Positions 4,719 to 11,689 of a stretch of 17,097 bases of DNA are shown here, in pieces. Position numbers and translations under genes: made by a program. The notes under the pieces are model-generated. The model had not been told where the DNA came from. It was given only the letters and a program-made list of their open reading frames with translations, and searched no databases. The first letter of the stretch is position 1; each line of letters starts with the position of its first letter. Origin of the DNA: Candidatus Peribacteraceae bacterium (GTDB lineage Bacteria; Patescibacteriota; Gracilibacteria; Peribacterales; Peribacteraceae); contig JALHMU010000013.1 of NCBI GenBank assembly GCA_022843885.1, forward strand, positions 1 to 17,097, read 5' to 3'.

Positions 4719-7266
4719 ACTGCTCATCCGGCGGAATGCCATAGTACTCAAACAGGTATGCGGCGATATCTTTGAAGACTGGTGCAGCCGAGAGCGAACC
4801 GAATTCTTCTTTCTTCGGACGGTCGAACTTTACGAGGATCACGAACTTCGGATCATCGACTGGTGCGTACCCTGCATACGTCGCAATCGTGGACCCGGTT
4901 CCTTCGGTATAGCGTCCACCGGGACCAGCGATCTGACTTGTTCCTGTCTTACCAGCGATGCGATGTCCTTTCACCTTTCCCGGTTTGGCGTAGCCGGTGT
5001 GCACGCTCGCCGTCAGCACCGCTGTCATCGTCGCGGCAGACTCAGGACGAATCACTTGTTCGATGAAAACAGGATTTCGCTTCTCGACTGTTCCATCACT
5101 CTTTCGAATTTCATCGATGATTGTCGGCTTCATCAACTTTCCACCATTCGCAAGCGCGGAGAATGCCGTGATCATTTGGAGTGGCGTCGTCGATACACCT
5201 TGTCCGTACGCAGCCGTCGCGAGGAGCGCCTTACTCCATTGGCGCCATGGGCGGATCTCACCCGGCAGTTCGTTATCCAGCTCGATGCCCGTGATCTGTC
5301 CGAATCCGAAGCGCTTCAGTTCGGTATAGAACAATTTGCGTCCGAGCTTCTGCGAGATGTTCGTCATGCAGGTGTTAATCGAGAATGCGATACAGCCTGA
5401 CATGCTGATCTTGCCGTAGTACACGTTCAATGCGTTCTTGATGGTGTATTCGTCCACTTTCACCGGTCCGGTGTCGTCATACATATCGTTCGGCGTTACT
5501 TCGCCTTGATCGATCGCGATGGCCATCGTGACCGCTTTCATAACCGAACCTGGTTCGTAGATTTCTTGCACCGTGCGGTTCACGTACGAACCGACACCGA
5601 TGTTGTTTTTGTACTTCAGCCACACACCTTGCTGTTCCGTCGGGAAAATTTCGCGACGGTTATCTTCACCGATGTATTTGTAATAGCGCGTGAGTTTTTT
5701 CAGATCGTATAACTTTTCCAGATCCGTCAGCATCGTCTGTGTTTCCGGCGACAGTAACTTTCGGCCTTCGGGCGTGAGATCCGGCAGATACGCACGGAGC
5801 ACACGGGTGTTCGTCACAGGATCAAAGACTTCGATCACAACTTTCGCTTCATCGCCGGCGTCCATGGTGAAGGGGACTTTCTCGTACACAGAGGTATAGG
5901 TATTGCTGTCGAACAACGGTGCATTCGCCATAGCGAGAATGCGTCCTGTCTCTGGATCCATCACGATTGCTTGTGCACTTTCCGCATCGACTTCGCGCAC
6001 TTTTTGTTCGAGCAATTGTTCCACCTTATCTTGAATGTTGCGGTCAATCGTTAGGACAATCGTGTCGCCGTCACGTGGATCCACAAGCTTTTGCTGAGCG
6101 GATGCAATCTGTCCTCCGAATGGATCGGAGACTGTGGAGAGCAATCCTTCCTGACCGCGAAGTTCCGCATCAAACGTACGTTCGATGCCATATTGCGGAT
6201 CCTGCAGTGCGTTAATGAATCCAACGACGTGTGAGCCAATCGTCGTATCAGGATAGTAACGCCAATGCTGCGCAATCAGCGCAATGCCGCGATACGGATC
6301 GGAAATCGCTTCATTGTTTTTGCCGGTCGTTTCGTAATACTCCTCGCGCTGCTTCTCGGTATCTTTCATCGATTGCAATTTGAGCTCTTTTATTTTGAGT
6401 GACAGTTCCGCCGGAAGACGCCCCATGATCGGTACGTAACGCAACGGACGACGAATCAATTGTGAACTAATGATGTCTTGGTCGAGCACCAAGATAGGGG
6501 AGAGTAAACGTGCACTCTTTTGAATGTCCGACTGATTCACTTCTTCTGGGTTCGCATAAATGAGTCCCGCAGCGGTAACACGAATACCGCTCAATCCTAA
6601 TTCTTGGACTTTTGCCTGCTGTTCTTTGTTCGCACCATAGAGGAGGGGAGCGAACGTGACGGATTTTTCACGAATACGTTCTTCGATATCACGCGCAAAC
6701 TGTCGACGTACTTCCGTGATATCAGGTAGATCCGTCGGAATAATTTTCTGATCATTCTGCGCGGTAATCGGAATCGGCTCTAGGAGCAACGCACCTGTCT
6801 GCATGTTTCGGAGCAGCGCTGATGTCACAAGAGGATCAAACGCATCTTTATAAAATTTGATCAGCTCATTCGGACACAAGGTCTGTCCTTGTCGGCATGC
6901 TGCATCAAACTTTTCCGTGACCAGCGTATCTGCCAGTGTCTCGGAAATTTTCGTGTAATCGCCCGTGACGACCGGATCGACGTACAAAAGATCGAGTGTC
7001 GTATTGGTTGCGAACATGCTTGTCTCTTCCGTCTTGCTGTTGCGGCTCAAAATCTCACCACGTTTGGCCGGCAAGACCACACCGCCGTAATGTTGCGCTT
7101 GCGCGAGCTCACGATACTCAGCCCCGCGTACAACCTGCAGTTCGATCAGTCTCGAGACAATGACCAAACCGACCACGGAAAGCGCAGAATATAAAACGAT
7201 GATTCTCCGCTCAAATGAGCGCTTTTTATGAGATTCGATCGTTGCCGAAGACACCCGAAAAACCAC
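4717..7266 (-). CDS. ftsI: Class B penicillin-binding protein (FtsI/PBP2-type transpeptidase), unusually long
   Basis: This 849-aa protein cross-links peptidoglycan outside the membrane. There is a short cytoplasmic tail, one TM anchor at about 22-42, then a PBP dimer/pedestal region with LPAKRGEILSRNS near 65. Transpeptidase motifs are SVMK (catalytic S574, K577), SIN (629-631) and KTG (773-775, in HRIAGKTGTSQIAG). It is much longer than typical FtsI (~550-650 aa). The pedestal is enlarged (~70-400), and about 100 residues (~462-562) are inserted between the ANAPLFDSNTY block and the SVMK motif. No PASTA domain or glycosyltransferase domain is seen. The start is GTG at 7266, supported by TACCCT ending 6 bases upstream. 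The next in-frame GTG is at 7254. It diverges from the PilB-type gene 46 bp away. FtsI rather than PBP2/MrdA is a judgement from the motif context. Confidence 0.92.
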   Translation of the reverse strand: MVFRVSSATIESHKKRSFERRIIVLYSALSVVGLVIVSRLIELQVVRGAEYRELAQAQHYGGVVLPAKRGEILSRNSKTEETSMFATNTTLDLLYVDPVVTGDYTKISETLADTLVTEKFDAACRQGQTLCPNELIKFYKDAFDPLVTSALLRNMQTGALLLEPIPITAQNDQKIIPTDLPDITEVRRQFARDIEERIREKSVTFAPLLYGANKEQQAKVQELGLSGIRVTAAGLIYANPEEVNQSDIQKSARLLSPILVLDQDIISSQLIRRPLRYVPIMGRLPAELSLKIKELKLQSMKDTEKQREEYYETTGKNNEAISDPYRGIALIAQHWRYYPDTTIGSHVVGFINALQDPQYGIERTFDAELRGQEGLLSTVSDPFGGQIASAQQKLVDPRDGDTIVLTIDRNIQDKVEQLLEQKVREVDAESAQAIVMDPETGRILAMANAPLFDSNTYTSVYEKVPFTMDAGDEAKVVIEVFDPVTNTRVLRAYLPDLTPEGRKLLSPETQTMLTDLEKLYDLKKLTRYYKYIGEDNRREIFPTEQQGVWLKYKNNIGVGSYVNRTVQEIYEPGSVMKAVTMAIAIDQGEVTPNDMYDDTGPVKVDEYTIKNALNVYYGKISMSGCIAFSINTCMTNISQKLGRKLFYTELKRFGFGQITGIELDNELPGEIRPWRQWSKALLATAAYGQGVSTTPLQMITAFSALANGGKLMKPTIIDEIRKSDGTVEKRNPVFIEQVIRPESAATMTAVLTASVHTGYAKPGKVKGHRIAGKTGTSQIAGPGGRYTEGTGSTIATYAGYAPVDDPKFVILVKFDRPKKEEFGSLSAAPVFKDIAAYLFEYYGIPPDEQ

Positions 7267-7272
7267 GAGGAC

Positions 7273-7278
7273 AGGGTA
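7273..7278 (-). promoter_or_regulatory. -10-like box of the PBP gene
   Basis: On the minus strand TACCCT ends 6 bases before the GTG start at 7266, the same layout as other starts in the window. No clear -35 box is seen, because the opposite-strand promoter occupies that space. Confidence 0.35.
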
Positions 7279-7299
7279 GCATGAACGCCCGAAATACGG

Positions 7300-7305
7300 T
7301 ATAAT
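7300..7305 (+). promoter_or_regulatory. Consensus -10 box directly before the PilB/GspE-type gene
   Basis: A perfect TATAAT ends 7 bases before the ATG at 7313. The box overlaps an earlier in-frame ATG (7304-7306), which would then lie upstream of the transcript start. This argues for 7313 as the start codon. GGAGGG lies between box and ATG and resembles a Shine-Dalgarno, but would be used only by an mRNA starting further upstream. No -35 match is found. Confidence 0.6.
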
Positions 7306-7312
7306 GGAGGGA

Positions 7313-8422
7313 ATGACAAATATCGATATTAACAGTCTGAAAAACCTTGGCGGAGAGGAGCTTTTGACCGCTCTGGAGAAGCTCGCTGTGAGCGAGAAAA
7401 TTTCGGATATCCATTTGAATCCACAGAAGGATCATCTTCGTATCGAATGGCGTCAAAAAGGAATCTTGGAAGTCTTGATGACCGTACCAACGGAAACATT
7501 CATCACGATGCAGCGTCGCATCAAGTTCCAATCCAAACTCAAACTCAACATTGAAACAGTCGCACAAGATGGACAGTACACATTCCCGGTGGAAGACCGT
7601 GTCGTGAACGTTCGTGTCGCGAGCATCCCGACTCGTTTCGGTGAAGCTTTCACATTGCGTTTCCTCGACCCTGTCCGCGGTATCGTGCCATTGGAACAGT
7701 TAGGATTCCCGAAGGAAATCGAATCTTCGTTGATGGATTTGTCGAAACTGCCAAACGGAATGATCCTTGTCACGGGTCCGACCGGATCCGGAAAGACGAC
7801 AACGCTCTACGCGCTCTTGTCACTCCTCGCAGGGAAGGACAGCAACATCATCACATTGGAAGACCCGATCGAATACGAACTCAAGAACATCATCCAGAGT
7901 CAGGTCGACCCGGAACACGGCTACACCTTTGCATCCGGACTGCGTTCCATCCTGCGTCATGACCCGGATATCATCCTCGTCGGAGAAATCCGCGACTATG
8001 AAACAGCGCAAACGGCAGTCGACGCCGCTCTTACCGGTCACTTGGTGCTTGCAACACTCCACACCAACTCCTCGATCGAAGCGATCCCGCGTCTCCTCTC
8101 GATGGGCGTCAGTCCCTATACCTTTGCTCCTGCACTCCGTGGAATCCTCGCGCAACGTCTCGTCCGCACACTCACGCCAGAGTGTCAGGCTAGCGGTACC
8201 TGCGATCCGTCTGATCCAAAGAGCTACGGTGGCCAGTGTTCCTTGCCGGAACTCCTCATTGCCGACGGTGCCATGCGTGACCTGATCCTGACACAAGCGA
8301 CAGAACACGACCTAGAGGAAGCTGCTCGCAAGAACGGATTCAAGTCGATGCGCGACTGGGGCGAGATCTTCATCGAAAAGAAAATCACCACTCGCGAGGA
8401 AGTCGAACGCGTCACAGCGTAG
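7313..8422 (+). CDS. Type IV pilus / type II secretion assembly ATPase (PilB/GspE family), short form
   Basis: From the ATG at 7313 the protein has 369 aa. It carries the secretion-ATPase core: an N2-type domain (SDIHLNPQKDHLRIEWRQKG; VNVRVASIPTRFGEAFTLRFLD), Walker A GPTGSGKTTT at about 155-164, an Asp box (ITLEDPIEYEL), Walker B DPDIILVGEIRD at about 217-228 and a His box TGHLVLATLHTN at about 241-252. It hydrolyses ATP as a hexamer at the inner face of the membrane to drive pilin assembly. The N1 domain of full-length PilB/GspE (usually 500-570 aa) is missing. The CxxC-CxxC zinc region is reduced to scattered cysteines (PEC, GTC, GQC at about 285-310). Sequence details favour PilB/GspE over PilT. 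No pilin, PilC or PilT gene lies in the window. Confidence 0.93.
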   Translation: MTNIDINSLKNLGGEELLTALEKLAVSEKISDIHLNPQKDHLRIEWRQKGILEVLMTVPTETFITMQRRIKFQSKLKLNIETVAQDGQYTFPVEDRVVNVRVASIPTRFGEAFTLRFLDPVRGIVPLEQLGFPKEIESSLMDLSKLPNGMILVTGPTGSGKTTTLYALLSLLAGKDSNIITLEDPIEYELKNIIQSQVDPEHGYTFASGLRSILRHDPDIILVGEIRDYETAQTAVDAALTGHLVLATLHTNSSIEAIPRLLSMGVSPYTFAPALRGILAQRLVRTLTPECQASGTCDPSDPKSYGGQCSLPELLIADGAMRDLILTQATEHDLEEAARKNGFKSMRDWGEIFIEKKITTREEVERVTA

Positions 8423-8436
8423 GGTTTGCGTCAATA

Positions 8437-8446
8437 TTGTGCACAA
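8437..8446. repeat. Perfect 10-bp palindrome upstream of the FecR-protein promoter
   Basis: TTGTGCACAA reads the same on both strands and sits 8 bp before the -35 box at 8455, a position suited to an operator. It resembles the ATTGTACAAT palindrome at the sigma4-HARE promoter. It may be chance. Confidence 0.3.
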
Positions 8447-8454
8447 GAATGTCC

Positions 8455-8483
8455 TTGCTTCCACGCGGGAAGCTTTTTACGAT
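8455..8483 (+). promoter_or_regulatory. Promoter of the FecR-domain gene
   Basis: TTGCTT (8455-8460) and TACGAT (8478-8483) are separated by 17 bp. The -10 box ends 8 bases before the ATG at 8492, predicting transcription from the start codon or one or two bases before it. The same -35 stem (TTGCT) is seen before tyrS and the left-edge gene. Confidence 0.55.
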
Positions 8484-8491
8484 GATGTGCC

Positions 8492-10213
8492 ATGTTGTCT
8501 ATGCGACGTCACAGGCGCCGCCCCATGAATTCTTTCGTGGCAGAGGAACGTCCACGCGTTGTTGTGCGTATCGTGATGGTGGTTTTGGCGCTCCTTTTAG
8601 TGTGGTTCCTTGGAGGCAAAGTCATCGGCTTCTTCACGGGATCATCAGAAGAGCGTGCTGCTGCTCGCGTCGGATTGACCGGACAGGCGAATGTGGAAGT
8701 CTCTTTGCAAGAGAGCACTCCGCAACGTGCGGAGAATGATTTGAAATTGTACGAAGGCGATGCACTCATGACTCGTGGTGGTGGGGAGGCAACACTGACA
8801 TTGTTCGAAAACACACGTGTGCACCTGGATCAGAATACCGAAGTGCTCATCGAAGCAAGCAATCGTCGTGTTGTCGATGCATCGGACATCACATTACGTG
8901 TGAAACAAGGTCGCGTCTGGATCACAACGCCAGATCGTGATTCGTTCTCCGGTGCCATTACACGCAGCATCATCATGGATAACTTCACGGCCATTGTTCC
9001 GGGAAGTTCTGCAGGACTCTTAGCCAATAATTTGATTCTGTTTACGCAGGCTTCCGGCCTGGGTGTTGATATCACGCTCACGTTGCCGGACACGGATGAA
9101 AAAAAGATCATGCTGGGCGAAGGACAATCACTCACGCTCGATGAAAACGCTCGCAAGCAAATTGCAGCAGGTACCGATCCATACGAATTCCGTGATGCGA
9201 TCGTGCGCACATCAATCGTTGACCCCTTCATCATGACCGCAATGGCAGGAGGGAATGATCTCCCTGTTGTGACAGGAAGCGGCGCTTCGTCGATCGCAAG
9301 TGATGACAGCACGGCGGATCTCGCGGTGTCCTCTCCATTGAATGACAGCATCGTCACCGGCGAAACAGTGACGATTGCCGGACGTGTCGGCCCACGTGTC
9401 GCAACCGTGAATGTGAACGGCTACGACATTCCGGTCAAAGTAGACCGCACATTCTCACAACAGCTTTCGTTGCCAGCCAGTACGTCGATGACACTGTCCA
9501 TCCAAGCGAAGGGATCTGACGGCCTCTTGCTCGCGGAAGTCACGCGCGTTGTGCAGCGCAGAAAAGCCACCCTCGGGGTTGCAACGATTACGAAGCCAGC
9601 AGGTTCCGGTGCAACATTCACGACGAGCGAAGGAGAAATCGAAATCTCAGGCACGGCTCCGGCAAACACAACGGGCATCATGGTAAACGATTACAAATTG
9701 CAGCTCTTCAAACCGGGTGACACGAAGTGGAGTTACCTCGCCAGCATCGCACTGGGAAACATGAAGGCTGGCGAAAATATCTATAGCATCCGCACGATCG
9801 ATGAAACAGGCGCACAAAGTGCGGCAGTCAGCATCAAAGTTGTGTCTCAGGCTGAAGGCACGGTGACATCATCCAGTAGCAGCGCCGGTTCATCCGTGTC
9901 GTCTGCCCCGATGTTGAACAACGCACCACTCACGCCTGGCATCCTCACTGTCGTTGCACCAACGACGGGGAGCAGTGCTGAAACCTCTGAGAACGAAGTG
10001 CTCATCGAAGGGAAGACATCTGTCGGCACAGCTGCGATCTACGTCAACGATTACAAGCTGTCGCTCTATGTCGCTGGAAAGGATTTCTGGAACTACATCG
10101 CATCGGAGGAATTTGGCACCCTCAAAGCGGGTGTGAACACATACCGTGTCGTTGCTCGTAACGAAAAAGGCGAAGTGCTCGACGCGATCGAGTACACCAT
10201 TACGAAAAAATAA
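8492..10213 (+). CDS. FecR-domain membrane protein with Ig-like repeats
   Basis: The protein has 573 aa. It has a basic cytoplasmic tail (RRHRRRP), one TM helix at about 24-46 and the rest outside. Residues about 60-215 form a FecR-type domain: LYEGDALMTRGGGEATLTLFENTRVHL (in pieces, from 86), then VKQGRVWI near 137. Three related beta domains follow at about 275-355, 365-452 and 485-573. Each has a VNGYDIPV/VNDYKLQL/VNDYKLSL strand (307, 396, 516). The last two share a W-Y-[LI]-A-S and KAG-N-Y pattern. A Ser-rich linker (about 458-472) separates the last two. FecR domains are known in anti-sigma regulators and in surface proteins, and the Ig-like tail favours a surface or adhesin-like role. 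No FecI sigma or TonB receptor is nearby. The start at 8492 is supported by the promoter. In-frame ATGs at 8501 and 8525 are alternatives. The stop overlaps the next gene (TAATG). Confidence 0.87.
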   Translation: MLSMRRHRRRPMNSFVAEERPRVVVRIVMVVLALLLVWFLGGKVIGFFTGSSEERAAARVGLTGQANVEVSLQESTPQRAENDLKLYEGDALMTRGGGEATLTLFENTRVHLDQNTEVLIEASNRRVVDASDITLRVKQGRVWITTPDRDSFSGAITRSIIMDNFTAIVPGSSAGLLANNLILFTQASGLGVDITLTLPDTDEKKIMLGEGQSLTLDENARKQIAAGTDPYEFRDAIVRTSIVDPFIMTAMAGGNDLPVVTGSGASSIASDDSTADLAVSSPLNDSIVTGETVTIAGRVGPRVATVNVNGYDIPVKVDRTFSQQLSLPASTSMTLSIQAKGSDGLLLAEVTRVVQRRKATLGVATITKPAGSGATFTTSEGEIEISGTAPANTTGIMVNDYKLQLFKPGDTKWSYLASIALGNMKAGENIYSIRTIDETGAQSAAVSIKVVSQAEGTVTSSSSSAGSSVSSAPMLNNAPLTPGILTVVAPTTGSSAETSENEVLIEGKTSVGTAAIYVNDYKLSLYVAGKDFWNYIASEEFGTLKAGVNTYRVVARNEKGEVLDAIEYTITKK

Positions 10214-10746
10214 TGGCGAAAAGATCTCCCGAAACTCGGGAAGAACAAGTGACGAAGATCGTACATACGGTCTTGAATTTTCTTGAAGGTGAAAACGTAA
10301 CGCCCGTTCATATCAATGCGATTCGTACGAGCATTATCCGATCATTGGATAACAGTGAAAAACCGGCAAAGATCATCGATGGATGCGTCAAAAAACTACA
10401 AGCATTATTTGCGGGTGCAAAGTCAGTCAAAATTGTCGCTCAGACACCAGTGGAGGTTATCCCAATACAAGATCCAGACGAAATGCCGTACGTTCCAAAA
10501 CCGCCGATTCCGAAATTAACTGAAATGCCACAAAACGAATTGCCGTCGGATATTCGTGAAGCACTTATGGGGAAATTTATAATCGATGGTGATACCGACC
10601 ATCTCGATGGATCAGAGGAACGTGATTTCATTTACGAAAGACGCATTGCCAGAGGCTTACCGAAGCACAATCCGCGTGATGCCAAAAATGCAGCGGAATT
10701 GAAAAAACGTTCAGGCAGTCACTTTGGCATCCGCAAGTCCAAGTAG
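10213..10746 (+). CDS. Hypothetical protein, coupled to the FecR-domain gene
   Basis: The protein has 177 aa and belongs to no family I recognise. Residues 1-65 look helical (EEQVTKIVHTVLNFLEGE..., VHINAIRTSIIRSLD). Residues about 78-112 are proline-rich and probably unstructured (PYVPKPPIPKL). The C-terminal third is charged, ending in a basic tail (ELKKRSGSHFGIRKSK). No signal peptide or TM is present, so it is probably cytoplasmic. Its ATG overlaps the FecR-gene stop by one base (TAATG), which suggests translational coupling and a shared role. Its last 36 bp overlap the 3' end of the converging pseudouridine synthase gene. Confidence 0.8.
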   Translation: MAKRSPETREEQVTKIVHTVLNFLEGENVTPVHINAIRTSIIRSLDNSEKPAKIIDGCVKKLQALFAGAKSVKIVAQTPVEVIPIQDPDEMPYVPKPPIPKLTEMPQNELPSDIREALMGKFIIDGDTDHLDGSEERDFIYERRIARGLPKHNPRDAKNAAELKKRSGSHFGIRKSK

Positions 10747-11661
10747 AGTTAAACACATATCAAAATCCTCAGGAAGTTCAGCCGTTACATGAACACGCTT
10801 TTTGGATGCCGGAGAATCAAATGCCAGTTGCCATGCGTGCAAACACAAGAAGTCGACTTTTAACTTCTTGGCAAAGGCTGCCGAAGCGCCAGAACCATAG
10901 GTCGAATCGCCAAGGACCGGATGCCCGATCGATTCCAAGTGCACGCGAATCTGGTGTGTGCGACCTGTATGCAGTTCACACAACAATAATGATGTGCTGT
11001 TCTGAGAACCGAGTGTCTCATACGTCGTCTGTGCTTGTTTGGAGTTGGTAATGTGCAATGAGGACATCTTGGTACGTTCCGTCGCATGTCGCCCGATTGG
11101 AGCATCGATTTTGGCCTTGGCCTCTCTTGGTTGCCCGTATACAAGTGCGAGATATTTCTTCTCGACCGTTCGGGTCTCAAATTGCTTTTGTAAGAACAGA
11201 TGCGCTTCCGGCGTTTTGCCGATCAGTAAACATCCCGTCGTCTCTTTATCCAAACGATGCACCAAGACGGATGATGGTTGGAACTTCAGCTTTCGCTTTT
11301 TAAATAACCATGCGGCACCGTGCAACAATGTCGGCTCTTTGACGGTTGGAGCTGGATGAACGGTCAAGCCACGTGGTTTATCGACGACCATACATGCGTC
11401 ATCTTCATACAAAACAGTGAGATCCAAATCGACAGGGTCGATGGTCGCACTGGAAGAGGGGAGCTCTTCGAGCGAGATCACGACTACATCATCTTCCGAG
11501 AGGGCATATCCTGTTTTTGTGATCTTCTTGCGGTTCACGGTTACATGCCCACCTCGAATGTGCTTCTGCACAACGGAACGGCTTACAATCGCTGTTTGAT
11601 TCTGTAAGAACGCATCGAGACGCTCAGGATCGCCTGCTGAAAAAGTGAAGGTTTGCTGCAC
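10711..11661 (-). CDS. rluD: RluA/RluD-family 23S rRNA pseudouridine synthase
   Basis: The protein has ~316 aa from the GTG at 11661. An N-terminal S4 RNA-binding domain (about 12-65; ERLDAFLQ, GHVTVN) is followed by the RluA catalytic domain: VVDKPRGLTVHPA, the active-site HRLDKETTG with catalytic Asp138, KKYLALVYG, and HTGRTHQIRVHL near the end. It isomerises uridines in rRNA, in the cytoplasm. The frame stays open to an ATG at 11793, but that extension lies antisense to tyrS codons and shows no family similarity. GTG at 11661 or 11667 fits the normal length of ~300-325 aa. CATAGT ends 6 bases before 11661. RluD rather than another RluA member is likely but not certain. Confidence 0.9.
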   Translation of the reverse strand: MQQTFTFSAGDPERLDAFLQNQTAIVSRSVVQKHIRGGHVTVNRKKITKTGYALSEDDVVVISLEELPSSSATIDPVDLDLTVLYEDDACMVVDKPRGLTVHPAPTVKEPTLLHGAAWLFKKRKLKFQPSSVLVHRLDKETTGCLLIGKTPEAHLFLQKQFETRTVEKKYLALVYGQPREAKAKIDAPIGRHATERTKMSSLHITNSKQAQTTYETLGSQNSTSLLLCELHTGRTHQIRVHLESIGHPVLGDSTYGSGASAAFAKKLKVDFLCLHAWQLAFDSPASKKRVHVTAELPEDFDMCLTLLGLADAKVTA

Positions 11662-11682
11662 GGGCACACTATGCCGTACTCT
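11653..11682 (+). promoter_or_regulatory. Promoter of tyrS
   Basis: TTGCTG (11653-11658) and TACTCT (11677-11682) are separated by 18 bp. The -10 box ends 7 bases before the tyrS ATG at 11690, so the mRNA is predicted leaderless. The element overlaps the first codons of the divergent pseudouridine synthase gene. Confidence 0.45.
11668..11673 (-). promoter_or_regulatory. Possible -10 box of the pseudouridine synthase gene
   Basis: On the minus strand CATAGT ends 6 bases before the GTG at 11661. It matches TATAAT at only four of six positions and has no -35 partner, so it is weak evidence. It lies inside the spacer of the opposite-strand tyrS promoter. Confidence 0.25.
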
Positions 11683-11689
11683 GTGCCCA

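Noticed and set aside
7767..8308. Long overlapping open frames on both strands inside the PilB/GspE-type gene (172 and 162 aa)
   Set aside because: They are Arg/Ser- or Cys/Asp-skewed shadows of the ATPase gene, whose Walker motifs are unmistakable.
8830..9357. 175-aa minus-strand open frame within the FecR-domain gene
   Set aside because: It is antisense to a gene with TM, FecR and repeat structure, has no start signal, and its composition is typical of shadow frames.
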